Below are positions 45,282 through 55,530 of a DNA stretch of 64,000 bases, piece by piece (position 1 is the first letter of the stretch; every line of letters starts with the position of its first letter). Source of the stretch: Protopterus annectens (taxonomy: Eukaryota > Chordata > Ceratodontiformes > Protopteridae); contig NC_056733.1 in assembly GCF_019279795.1 (NCBI RefSeq), positions 1,117,059,182 through 1,117,123,181 on the forward strand, in the 5' to 3' direction. A program made the translations under genes and the position numbers. The notes below the pieces were generated by a model, which saw only the letters and a program-made list of their open reading frames with translations, was not told where the DNA came from and made no database searches.

Positions 45282-46800
45282 ATGTCTAAAGAGAGTAAGG
45301 ATCATAAGCCATCTGGCTTTAAGAAATGTATTAAATGCTTAAAGAAGATGTCCATAACTGATGGCCGCAGTAACTGCGTTTACTGTTTGGGGCCATCCTT
45401 TTACAGGAGACCTGCTTATTTTGCCACGCTTTCATTCCTAGGGTGTTGCAAGAGAGAAAAACACAAGCTCATCCTAAAAGGTCTTCTTAAACCTTCCTTT
45501 GAGGAAGATCTGTCTAGCTCTTCCTTGTCTTCCAAATCTACAAAGGGAAAGTCTAAGTCCTCTAAGAGGCCCTCCCCGGCACCGGCTGGTGTCTCGGAGC
45601 CACCTCATAAAATCACCAAATCAGACAAGTCCACTGTCTCATCGGCTCCACAAAGTTCGGTGCTGACTGATAGCAGTACTGTGATTACAGGGTCTGTTCC
45701 AAGTATTTTGGAGCCGACCGCTAAGACCATTTCATGGAGCCGGTCTGTGGATCCTCTACCGGTCTCCCCTATAGTGATGTCTCCGATACTGCAGAGATCC
45801 CGCTCTCCTACTCTGTCATTCAGGTCTTCCAGGAGCTTATCGGAAGAAGATGTGGAGAGGGTAGTGCTGAGACTGTTGAAGTCATCTGCCTTACCTAAAT
45901 TGTTGTTGGCTCCGACCCAGTCGGTTCCAGAGCCACTTGAGTCCATTAAGCCCCTTTCAATCATTCCTCCGAGCCATCCTGGTCTTCCGGAGCCAGAGTG
46001 TTTTGTACCAGTGGTGGAACCTTCGGCTCCAGCTCCCCCTGTGGCTGTTTCAGATCCAAGTTCTGCTCCGACACTCTCGGTGCTGTCCATAATGTCTAGG
46101 AGCCGAAGCTTCCCGGTTTGCCTCGATGGGGATGCTTGGAACCGAACTTCTTTGGTTCCGAGTCTTCCTCTTGGCGCGTCGGCTAGGGTGTGTTGTGATC
46201 CTATGTCTGGCTCGGAGCCGATGGCATCCTCGGTCCCCCTCAGAGCCGAGAGGTTGGCATTCGAGATGATGAATGTACTGTCCAGATCGTCGGCTTCTAC
46301 CAAGGGTACCGACACTCTTTCCCCTAAGGCACCTACTTCTGTCTCAGTTCCTACTCACTCCTTGGACAGCAGAGATTCTTAGCCTCAAGAGCCACCGGCT
46401 GGTGGCCCCCACTCTTCCGAGACCTCCCTGGAATATCCTTTTGAGGAGTCTCTACGGAAGAGAACATGTAAGAGGAAGCATGTAGACTCCCAGGATGAAT
46501 CTCTGACCTCTGACACAGAACTCGAGGGGTCAGAAGGGACCCCCAAGTCGTCCTCTGATGATGTCTCCTTCGTAGACATCCTGGAAATCCTTAAACAGAG
46601 ATGCGGCTGGCCCACTGTCACCCCTTCTGATGAAGAGTCCATGTACCTGAAGACTTTTGGGTCTCAACTTTCAGCGTCTTGGGTGTCTCCACCCTTCGAC
46701 GAACTGATGGAGCTAGTTAGTCAGAAGGTGTGGGATACTCCTGATGCCATGAAGCCAGTCCCCAGGAGACCGAATAAGTTTCTTTCTGCACCCCCAGAAA
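45282..46800 (+). pseudogene. DIRS-E gag, one in-frame stop then a frameshift
   Basis: Start chosen at ATG 45282 (MSKESKDHKPSGFKKC), matching the DIRS-C start; a Met 8 codons upstream is less likely. The Cys cluster reads KKCIKCLKK and CVYCLGP, then comes a Ser/Pro-rich linker with repeated SAP and SEP motifs. A TAG at 46380-46382 interrupts the frame, which continues with LRKRTCKRKHVDS, SDTELEGSEGTP, FVDILEILKQR, SASWVSPPFDELMELV and VPRRPNKFLSAP. A frameshift near 46805 and a deletion near 46905 follow. The Gag C-part (MRLCNFAEPFK) resumes at 46917. Confidence 0.85.
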
Positions 46801-46916
46801 AGGATTTTTGTCTAAAGGTGTTCCCGTAGATGCCATGGTGGTGGTAGCAGCCACTAAGAAGGAGCTGGCTGAGACTTCTTCTTCTGTTCATCCGCCGAAT
46901 AAGGCGTCGTTCCTGG

Positions 46917-48165
46917 ATGCGTTTGTGTAACTTTGCGGAACCGTTCAAGTCTACCTTTACCAATGCCTCCTTCGACGGTTCCTCATTGTTTGGACCCAAG
47001 GTAAAGGACACTCTCACCCAGTGTAAGCAAGAAGGAAAAACACTCTCTGCTGTGGGAGTACATTTTACTGTTCCCTCTAGATCATACCCTATGGGTCAGA
47101 GGAGGGCGGTAAGATGTGGTTCAAGAAGTCCCAGAGGTTTTTCCAGGATGCACAGGGTGACTCCTCCTTCAGAGGTAGAGGAGCAGGAGGAAATGGCAGA
47201 CGTTGCCCTAGAGGCAGGGGCCGTCTGCAAAACCGGGGAGGTCACGATTCCTTTTGGGGCTGGCCTTACCGGGGGGTGGGGCGACTGTGCTTCTCTGGGG
47301 CCAGTCATGGGTCGCATTTCTTTGTATCCAGAAGCATGGGCTGGGTATCACTCAAGACAAGTAGGTACAAAAAATTATTACCAAAGGTTAGGTCATACCC
47401 TTTTCTCTTCCACCCTTTGTTCCCAAGAAGATCCCGGATGTTCCACCCAATCACAGGGATCAGGCAACTGTGGAGGTCAACAAGTTGCTGTCAAAAAGAG
47501 TCATCCAAACCATCCCAGCAGACCAAATATGATCCAGAACTTACTCCAGATTATTTTTTAGTGCCAAAACGTACAGGGGACTGGAGGCCCATTTTGGACC
47601 TCAGCAAATTGAACGAATCAGTAAAAAAGGACAAGTTCCGGATGGTGACACTACAGTCTATACTCCTGTTATTAGGGAAAGACAATTGGATGTGCTCAAT
47701 AGATCTCCAAGACGCCTACTACCACATAAAAATGGACAGGGCGTCGAGGAGTCATCTACACTTTCAGCTGGGAGCCAGTCATTACCAGTTTCGTGCTCTG
47801 CCCTTTGGTCTCACCACAGCCCCCAGGATGTTCACCAAATATATGGCAGTAGTGACAGCTCACCTGAGGATTCTAGGTGTTTCTGTATCTGGATGACTGG
47901 CTCTTGACCACCCCCACCAGGCATCTACTACTTCAGACCAGGGACGCTACTATTCATCTTTGTGCCCAGCTGGGAATTTTTATAAACTGGGAAAAATCTG
48001 CCTTGTTGTCCTCTCAATCTGTGATTTTTATAGTCGCAGAGATTGACACAGTGGACATATTGGCTCGTCTTCCTGCCGAATGAGCACAGAATCTGGTTCT
48101 TCAAATTTGGCGTCTTCTCCCCTTACGAAAGGTCAAAGCCAAGACTATTCTGCAGCTTCTAAGCT
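46917..48165 (+). pseudogene. DIRS-E Gag C-end and reverse transcriptase
   Basis: The Gag C-part runs to about 47110 (DGSSLFGPKVKDTL). The RT from about 47300 shows RISLYPEAWAG, YFLVPKRTGDWRPILDLSKLN, CSIDLQDAYYHIK (intact motif A), FRALPFGLTTAPRMF, a frameshift near 47875, then YLDDWLL (47883-47903) and LRKVKAKTILQLL. At about 48165 it jumps straight to the recombinase block FLKGATLLRPP. The deletion removes all of RNase H and the recombinase N-half. Confidence 0.85.
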
Positions 48166-48169
48166 TCCT

Positions 48170-48906
48170 TAAAGGTGCCACTTTGTTAAGACCCCCCCTT
48201 TCAAGAACCTGTTGCTTCATGTGATTTAAATTTTGTGTTATCCAAATTAACTTCTCCACCCTTTAAGCCTTCTCATTCATCCTCTTTGAAATTCCTGTCT
48301 TGGAAGACTTTGTCTCTGGTGGCTATTGTGTCGGCCAGACGGGTGTCAGAGTTGCAAGCATTGTGTGTAAAACACCCTTATCTGATTTTTCACAAAGACA
48401 GGGTGTCCCTTCATATTAATCACTCCTTTGTCCCCAAGGTCTGTTCCCATGCCACCTTGAATCAATCCATAGAACCTCCGGTGTTCTTTCCAAATCATTC
48501 CAACACAGCTGAATACAGGTTTCACCAGCTGGATGTACATAGACAATTACATTTTTATTTGCACCGGACTAAGGAAATCAGGAAATCAGATCAATTATTC
48601 ATTTCCTTCTCTGAATCCAGGTCAAGCTTACCAGTTTCCAAAGTTACACACTATAATTGGATTTCTAGCTGTATAGCTCTTGTTTACAATTCTAAGGGTA
48701 GACATTTACCCTTTAAAATCAAGGCTCATTCTACCAGATCTCATTCTACCTCTGCAGCCTTTCAAGCCAGGGTCCCACTTGATAATATTTATGCAGCAGC
48801 TATGTGGGCTACCCCTCACAGTTTTATTACTCATTACAAATTGGATCTAACCTCCAGGGATAGAGCATCATTTGGTTCCATGGTACTCAGTAGTATTTTT
48901 CCTTGA
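48170..48906 (+). pseudogene. DIRS-E tyrosine recombinase, catalytic half
   Basis: From 48235 a 223-codon frame runs without break to the natural end (SSIFP, stop at 48904-48906). It holds IVSARRVSELQAL (Arg), KAHSTRSHSTSAAF (HxxR) and PHSFITHYKLDL (Tyr). The N-terminal DNA-binding half is missing because of the upstream deletion, so it is not expected to recombine. It is useful as the reference for the C-terminus that PLE1 removed from DIRS-C. Confidence 0.87.
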
Positions 48907-48983
48907 GCCACCCAAGAATAAGGCGCTAGGGACGCTGTCCCATATGTAAGAATGAAGGTGAGATAGGACTACAGAACATAAAG

Positions 48984-49335
48984 AAGTTATGTACTCACCA
49001 TAACGTTCCATGTTTGTAGTCCATCTTACGAACCCACCCTCCTACCCCCAGCCTGGAAGTACCTGGAGACAGAAAAATATTATTATCCCGTTTTATGGAG
49101 ACCTTTTAGTATTGGCTTCTTTTGTATATTTGTTATTATCTTTCTTAGTTAGCAGCAAACAAGATCTGGGGATTGTACTGGTGCACCATGGGATACCTAC
49201 CTAGCCACAAGCCAACTAGAAGACTTCCAGCTTGTAAATAGACCGAGTCGGAGCCGAGGATCTGCTCTGAACCCATATGTAAGAATGAAGGGTGAGATGG
49301 ACTACAAACATGGAATGTTATGGTGAGTACATAAC
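48984..49335. repeat. DIRS-E ICR and right terminal repeat
   Basis: The ICR GTTATGTACTCACCATAACG at 48984 is the inverse of the end at 49310-49335. The ITR 49150-49310 pairs with 44448-44650. Confidence 0.85.
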
Positions 49336-49409
49336 TTCTTTTTATATGACCTCTCTTCTCTGACCTAATAGACATGAAATTAAACCTTGTAGTATATGTT
49401 GTTATGTCA

Positions 49410-49590
49410 GCAAACAAGATCTAGGGAGTTTCCTAGAGCATCATGGGATAGGGTTTCAACCACGAGCTTACTGAAGACCTCCAGCTTTTGTAAACGGCCG
49501 AGTCAGAACCGACGATCGTCTTCAAACCCACCCAGTACAGATGAAGGCGAGATGGACAACATACATGGAATGTTATGGTGAGTACATAAC
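49410..49590 (-). repeat. DIRS-D right terminal repeat
   Basis: Inverse of 38648-38850, with the final 50 bp inverse to the DIRS-D ICR at 44320-44370. Confidence 0.85.
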
Positions 49591-49635
49591 TTCTTTTTTT
49601 GTGTGTAAAGCCCTTTGAGAGAACATATTTTTGTT

Positions 49636-50563
49636 GGGTCTGTATTACTTAATCAAAACCACTAACAATTGAATCCCTATTCATCTAACCCTTTTTGTTG
49701 AAACCACAAACCATCAAATGGACTTTTAAATGAATTTTTTCTTAGGGCAAAGCAATGGTTGGCCACCATCTGGAATTTGCCCTTTTCCCTTCCATAGTGC
49801 AGTCTCAGAGTTGGCATATTTAATTAGTGGGGGCATAGCCCCCCACTTGGGAAGGTTTTAAATTTTGTAATTTTTTTGATGGTGACTAGGTTGACCTGCT
49901 GCTGTTTTACTGTGGGAAAATTTTCATTTAAAAGTACGTTCGATGGTTTTTGGTTCGACAAAAAGGGTTCGATGAATAGTGATTCAATTATTAGTGGTTT
50001 GATTGGGTTTATATTAGAACGACAAAAACACATTTTGTCAAATGTGTTTTCGTTGACACATGTAGGGTCAACAGGCAAAACAGCGAAGCAACTGTTCAGC
50101 GAATTCTTTCCCTGGGAAAGAAGTCGCTTGACCGCTTTGTTGCTTTTCCTGTTCTGGGGTGTAGTGTGGTCCCTTGTCTGGTATAGCTCCCGAGCATGAT
50201 TGTGCAAAATAGGTTCATAGGTTCATAGGTTCATACTAGGCTATCTGCCCAAGGGCATTTATAAGCCTAGCCCATAGTTATGTGGCTTTCGCCACCCCTT
50301 TAGTTTGAATAAAAACTATGCCTATCATTTTTCTGTGCCTCTGTCAAGCAATGACACTGAAGTAATCCCTGGGGTATATCTGCGATCTCCCATCCATTGG
50401 TCAAGATTCCTCTTGAACAAGGCCAGCGAGGTGCTCTGCCTCACATGTACCGGGATTTTGTTCCACAGTTACTGACTTTAGGGTTAGGGTGCGGGTTAAG
50501 GTAAGTGCATTGGTATGAAAGTGTGTACTGTGTTTTATTTTGCGTTAGATGTATGGTTGAGTT

Positions 50564-50612
<49 letters not shown>

Positions 50613-50952
50613 TTCAGCTGTTTACTTTTGTTTTGGGGGGGTAGGATTAGGGTTAAGGTAAGTGTATTTGTGTTTGGAGCTGTTTATGTAAATGTGCGAG
50701 AGTTACTGACCTTAGGGTTAAGGTAAGTGCATATGTTTTAAATGTTTTAAAATGTTTACTGTTATTTGTTTTTTTTTTGTTAGATGTATGGTTGGGTTAC
50801 GTGCATATCTGCATTTAGTTGTTTACTGTTTTTTGGGGGGTATAATTAGGGTTAGCGTATGTATGTATGTATGTGTTTGGAAATGTTTAATGGTTTTTTT
50901 TGGGGGGGGGGGTTGAAACAGCGATTTCTTGCCCTAGGAAAGAAATCGCTGA
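49636..50952. other. Unassigned region, possible non-autonomous DNA element interrupted by DIRS-F
   Basis: Starts with GGGTCTGTATTACTTAATCA, whose near-inverse lies at 60645-60667 on the other side of DIRS-F, each preceded or followed by TTTTGTT. It also contains an inverted-type pair (TTTCCCTGGGAAAGAAG at 50109 and TTGCCCTAGGAAAGAA at 50928) and a minisatellite. There is no coding potential that I trust. Confidence 0.35.
50466..50860 (+). repeat. Minisatellite with GGGTTAAGGTAAGTG units
   Basis: Blocks with TTAGGGTTAAGGTAAGTG recur at about 50480, 50650 and 50715, and related text at 50845. Each is followed by a GTTAGATGTATGGTTG or GTTTACTG block, giving a degenerate ~150-230 bp tandem arrangement. 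A (GT)22 run lies at 50566-50609. Confidence 0.65.
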
Positions 50953-51130
50953 TGTTCTTCATGTTTCATTGTTGCAGTCATTACAGTTAGGTAATCTGCT
51001 GGCAGGTTGCCCTCAGTCAGCCTGAATATCAAAGTCTTGGGTCCTGCGTCGGTTGTTGTCTCCTCTTCCATCACGTCAGGTCGTCGGGGGTATAAAACAG
51101 GCAGCTGACGCCATTTTCTTTAGTCTTTCT
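50953..51130 (+). repeat. DIRS-F left inverted terminal repeat
   Basis: Inverse of 60355-60530. It includes a GGGGTATAAAACAGGCAGC block that reads as a TATA-like box (TATAAAA, about 51089) ahead of gag, a plausible promoter. Confidence 0.82.
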
Positions 51131-51271
51131 TGCCGCCCGGTGCCCAAAGCCGAAGCAGTTCGCAAGTGCCGGTTGGCCGACTCCTGAAATTTTCGAATTC
51201 GAGTTTCAGAACCGAAGTATTCAATTAAAGCTAAGTACCCCGTTGGGGAAACTTTTTCTTGCTCCATACCG

Positions 51272-51475
51272 ATGTCAGTAAAAGTTAATAATTGCATTAC
51301 TTGTGGGAAGCAAGTACCTCATAAGGATTTTCATTTGTACTGTATTACTTGCCTAGGCCCAGATCATAACGTGCCTTGCTGTCGGTTTTGTGCTCGATTT
51401 AACCAACGCACTATTAAGCATCGGTATATCTTTGCCTCAAAATATTTTGGAAACAGATTTAACTGCCTTGAAATG
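51272..51475 (+). pseudogene. DIRS-F gag N-terminus, cut by PLE2
   Basis: From ATG 51272: MSVKVNNCITCGKQVPHKD, CITCLGPDHNVPCCRFC, FNQRTIKHR, a Cys cluster like that of DIRS-C and DIRS-E Gag. It ends in NCLEM at the 10-bp repeat CCTTGAAATG (51466-51475). The second copy of this repeat (55531-55540) resumes the same frame with LEMLSDSNPTTG, so PLE2 insertion split one gene. Confidence 0.82.
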
Positions 51476-51479
51476 GTGG

Positions 51480-52407
51480 TCGACATATCAATCAACAAAA
51501 AAGTTATAGTGGACATCAAGTAACAGAATCTTATAAGGACATTGATTTTCATATGTGGTTGAATCAATCGTTTAGATTCAACACCAAGGAGAAGAAGAAT
51601 GAACAAGCAGTTAATTTGACATATAAGGAACATTTTAAGACTTTTAAATCATTGCTTCTTAAATACAAATCTTTGGCAGTAGAAAATTGGTACTTTGAGA
51701 AATGTTTAAAAGATAAGATAGTACCAAAAGGACTTGGACTCAATAAATTTCCGAACAATCCATATGATGACAAAATGTTTTTTAAAGCAGTATGTGATAT
51801 TTTTAATGACTGTGGGTTGGCATTATTAAAACTGATGATGAAACGTAATGTTGATGTCATGGAACAAGCTAAAAAAGAAATTGATGGATTGTACAACGAA
51901 ATTAATACAGATTTATTGTTTTCAATAGATGAATATAAAAATATTTATTTTAGAGTTTTGCATGACATTGACTATACAATTAATATGAACACTAATGGGA
52001 AGCTTAGGAAACTGGAGAGAGATTTGAACGAGTATGAAAAGTGTTTTGCTTATTGTAATGACACCAAAAATAAAAGTTATACAATGGGCAGAACTTCCAA
52101 TACCTATTATAACATCAGGAACAATAGAAACAATAATGGAAAGAATATGTATAGGGACAATTATGAGTGTAGATAAGCTAGTTTGGACAGACAGGGAAAG
52201 CAAGGTTTTTATGAATATAGCTCCTATGGACATGACCGACAGTTTTTTAATGGTAGTGATGGAGAAAATAATGAAAGAGGGGGTATCCCTTTAGAAATGG
52301 AGGAACCCAGGAGGTCAGAGAGGCTAAGGAATTGGGCCCAACAATCCTCCTATGCACAAGTTACGATGAACAACAATACCCAACATTTGGGGAGGACACG
52401 CAGATAA
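51480..52407 (+). pseudogene. PLE2 ORF1, 5'-truncated with one stop
   Basis: The frame is open from the junction. It shares VPKGLGLNKFPNN, LRKLERDLNEYEKCFAY and a basic EPRRSERLRNWAQ block with PLE1 ORF1 and ends LGRTRR (WGRTRN in PLE1). A single in-frame TAA at 52174-52176 interrupts it. The order and spacing of the shared blocks show that ORF1 is a genuine part of this PLE family, not a chance frame. Confidence 0.8.
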
Positions 52408-54754
52408 GGGAAGATGCCAATCAAAGCATTACTGTAGACAGTAAAGAAATAGATCTAATGGTTGAGTTAGACCAACAACACGATATTATTAGTTCATTTA
52501 ATAATTTTAACATTTTCAACTACACTGATATGTCCATTATTACTTTTGTTCCTATTAAAAAACCTAGAATTGAAAATATTTTATTGGATATTAAAATTTT
52601 TACACGTAAATTGAATTTTATACATATGTATAAGGACAAGGAGTTGCAGGAAAGGGACAATGTTCTTGTTATATCCAGTACCTACAACCCTCCGCTTCAG
52701 TTTGAAATTTTGAGTTTTGAGAGATGTGTCACTAATAGAATACGTAATGAATACAAAAAAGAGATAGAGATAGGTAAAAACTTGACTGAAATACATTTGT
52801 TAAATGAACTAAGTGGGAATGAAAAAAATCGTGTGATGAAACCAGACAAGGGTGGAGGGGTGGTTCTTATGGACAGATGGGACTATATTAAAAGAATGAA
52901 AGATATTTTGGACAATGAAAACTATTATGGATTAGTGACTAGAAATGAAATTAATATATCCTATAAGAAGATAGATTTAATTTTGGAAGACAATGTATTA
53001 CAAGGATTGATTGACATTGAATTATATAAATTTCTTAGAGTCCCTAAGCCTGTTATACCTATTATTTTTGGTATACCGAAGGTACATAAATCACTTCATG
53101 ATCCACCCATGAGGCCTATAGATTCATCGCAAGGGTCTAAGACACAACCCCTGGCTATTTATGTTGACACAAAGTTTAAAAAGTTTTACAGTAAATATGA
53201 ACATATTTTAGTTGATTCATGGGACTTTTTATATAAAACTGGTAAGAGTATTTACATAGATGATATAACATTTATTACGATTGATGTAAGGGATTTGTTC
53301 TCAGTGATTCCTCAGAGTGAAGGTTTGGAATGGTTTGAAGAAATGTTGATTGAAATGAATTTTCTAACGGGATGAATTTAAAGTTGTTTTAGAGTGTATT
53401 GAACTAGTTTTGAAATATAACTATGTTTACTTTCAGGGTGATTATTATCACCAGAAAGAAGGAATTGCCATGGGATCTTCATGTGCCCCCATATACACAA
53501 ACATCATTATGTTATTTTGGGAACGTAAATATGTTTTTAGATCAGAATATAGTCAGTATATAGCAAATATTTTCGTTTTTTGGACGATATATTTGTTTTA
53601 TGGACAGGGCCTTTTGACTCTATAAAGGAATTTATTCCTTATATTAATCAAACAATTACATTTCTACAATTTGCACATCAAGTGGGAAGAGATGAAATTC
53701 ACTTCCTTGATGTAAAATTAAATAAAGACTATCAAAAGAAATGTTATAGGTCAAGTGTCTACAGGAAGGAACATTTTTCTAAAGCTTATCTACATTTTGA
53801 TAGTGATCACCCCTACCAATTAAAGAAAAATGTTTGAAAGGACAAATGATTAGGATGGCTAGGATGATGTCTGATGACAGTGATTTTGTGAATGAAGTTA
53901 ACAATGTAGAGAGAATGTTCCTTGAGAGAGGATATCCAATGGAACCTATTAATTCCATAAAAGAATATGTCCTTATAGGTAGGGATAACAATGATACCCC
54001 CTTTTAACTAGTGGGGGCAGTGTAGATTCCAGTCCTGTAGTAATTTTTCCAAAAAACACCCACAATGAACAGGAGGATGGTAATACTGGTAATTCAAGCA
54101 CAATACCATACCTGACCTTAACATACTATGGGGGTATGAGATGGTTAAAAAATGCATTAATGATACCTGGGATTTGTTTAGAAATGTATCTACCTGAACT
54201 AATGTGTTCCAAGGCAATATAAAATATAGTTTTAGAAGAAACAAGAATATTAAAAATTTGAGTGAAAGCGAAAAGACTAATTTAGAAGGGACTAATAAGA
54301 AATGTGGTACTTTTAGATGTGGTAAGTGAGAATACCTAGCCTAGATTTGACACTTAGAGCTAGAAGGTACAATAGTTGCTACTCAAAAGGGGTAGTTTAC
54401 CTGGTATTTTGACAAGCATGTTGGAGCTACTATATAGGGAAAACTGAGCGCCATCTCAGATCTAGAATTTATGAACATATTAGGGATATAAACAAGCACA
54501 ATGAGAACAATGCTCTATATAGGCATGCTTTGACTTGTAATATGGCTGACTACAAATTTTGGATTATAGAGGAGGTCGCACACCCAGATAGGGGTGGTGA
54601 CTGGGAGACCCTTTTAGAGTATAGGGAAATTGTTTGGCAGTTAAGGCTCGATGCATGTTGTGGTAAGGGCCTTAATGACCACATATCTATTACTCCAGCA
54701 TTAAAATTGTTAGCTGCAGATCCAAAGATTAAAAACAAAGTGAAAACAAGATGA
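52332..54754 (+). pseudogene. PLE2 ORF2: RT and GIY-YIG endonuclease, broken
   Basis: Segment 52332-53375 shows NNFNIFNYTDMSI, KPDKGGGVVLMD, FGIPKVHKSL and TIDVRDLFSVIP (motif A with the Asp intact, unlike PLE1). A frameshift near 53372 leads to GIAMGSSCAPIYTN (53460) and, after another, FLDDIFVLW (about 53580) and IHFLDVKLN. The endonuclease (54380-54754) shows GVVYLVF, YYIGKTERHLRSRIYEH, GGDWETLLEYREIVWQLRLDA. Several stops lie between 53840 and 54400. The overlap with ORF1 is again in the -1 frame. Confidence 0.87.
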
Positions 54755-55300
54755 CAGCACTATAATGTATGTCCTTCTTTTAATCAAGAATTTTTAAATT
54801 AAGTAATTTTAAATTAAGTATTTTTTAGATTTTTAGTATTCTACATTCTAATTTTACATATTAAATGTATTATACATATATTTATTATACTATATTTTAC
54901 AATAAAATATTCATGTATTTATTCAATTTATTATACATTTTGTATATTTATGCATTCCCATTTATTTATTTATAACATCTATTTCTTCAACCACTCTGAA
55001 GTGGACTGAATTTTTGTATAATAAGATATTTTTACATATATGTATTTATGTTTATATTTCACAATACATTTTTTACAGTGTAAATTACATATCTTGAGTA
55101 GATCTTTGGTTAGTTTCTATTTTTATTCCATTTTATTTTACTTCAATGTACTGCTATTTGGCATGGTTGTCCCTTGATGTTGTATATGTTAGCCCTTTTA
55201 TATGCCAGCCCTTTAATGTTTAATTTGTTAATTAAGGAAAATACTGCTAACCAATGATTTTGGAGCAATATGTATTTAATAAGGACCGTCTGGAAATGGT

Positions 55301-55350
55301 GGTAGATTCTGAAGAAGTCTCCTGAGGGAGATGAAAGCGCTCAGTCTATC
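55301..55350 (+). ncRNA. Hammerhead-ribozyme-like motif of PLE2
   Basis: Helix I strand GGTAGATT (55301-55308), core CTGAAGA (55309-55315) plus one extra A, helix II GTCTCC with GGAGAT (55317-55322 and 55327-55332), GAAA (55333-55336), minimal helix III inside AGCGCT (55336-55341), C at the predicted cleavage site (55342), then the helix I partner AGTCTATC (55343-55350), which pairs over all 8 positions (two G-U). This is the expected hammerhead order. The single extra A after the core departs from the classical consensus. Confidence 0.68.
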
Positions 55351-55530
55351 TTCTGTTTTTACAACATTTTATTTTGTGTACGTTTTTTAGTGTAATAAAA
55401 CACTTTTTTACCTTTATCGGATTCCTGGGATTAATTTAGGACCATTCCGGTCCTTGAACACTGAGGCAGCCTTCATTGTGCCGGAACTGCGCATTGTGTG
55501 GGTGTTTTGTGATATTTCATTTTTTGGTTA

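Larger units (their letters stand above)
44448..49335 (+). mobile_element. DIRS-E: nested DIRS element with internal deletions
   Basis: The left ITR (44448-44650) and right ITR (49150-49310) are inverse (CCATGGTGCACCAGTACAAT against ATTGTACTGGTGCACCATGG). The ICR (48984-49025) pairs with the extreme right end (49295-49335). It lies inside the ICR-ITR spacer of DIRS-D. Gag has lost an internal block, and RNase H plus the recombinase N-half are deleted. The sequence is less decayed than DIRS-D, as expected for the younger insertion. Confidence 0.9.
38648..49590 (+). mobile_element. DIRS-D: decayed DIRS element carrying PLE4 and DIRS-E
   Basis: The left ITR (38648-38850) matches the right ITR (49410-49550) in reverse (for example AAACTCCCCAGATCTCGTTT against its inverse AAACAAGATCTAGGGAGTTT). 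Its ICR lies at about 44320-44370 and pairs with the end at 49540-49590. The spacer between ICR and right ITR is interrupted by DIRS-E (about 44448-49335). The leader carries a PLE fragment (39254-39485). Coding parts are of the same family as DIRS-C and DIRS-E but have many lesions. Confidence 0.88.
51476..55530 (+). mobile_element. PLE2: 5'-truncated Penelope-like element
   Basis: Flanked by the direct repeat CCTTGAAATG (51466-51475 and 55531-55540), a target-site duplication. It begins inside ORF1, runs through ORF2 with RT and GIY-YIG endonuclease, and ends with an AT-rich 3' region, a hammerhead-like motif (55301-55350) and a 180-bp tail with AATAAAACAC. It is more decayed than PLE1 and lacks the left direct repeat. 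Confidence 0.88.

Noticed and set aside
45605-46315. 236-codon minus-strand frame opposite DIRS-E gag
   Set aside because: It is the antisense shadow of the Ser/Pro-rich gag linker; it has no domain and the plus-strand frame aligns with DIRS-C.
50466-50860. Interstitial telomere (TTAGGG repeats)
   Set aside because: Only isolated AGGGTTAGGG/GGGTTAAGG words in a longer degenerate unit; no run of tandem TTAGGG.
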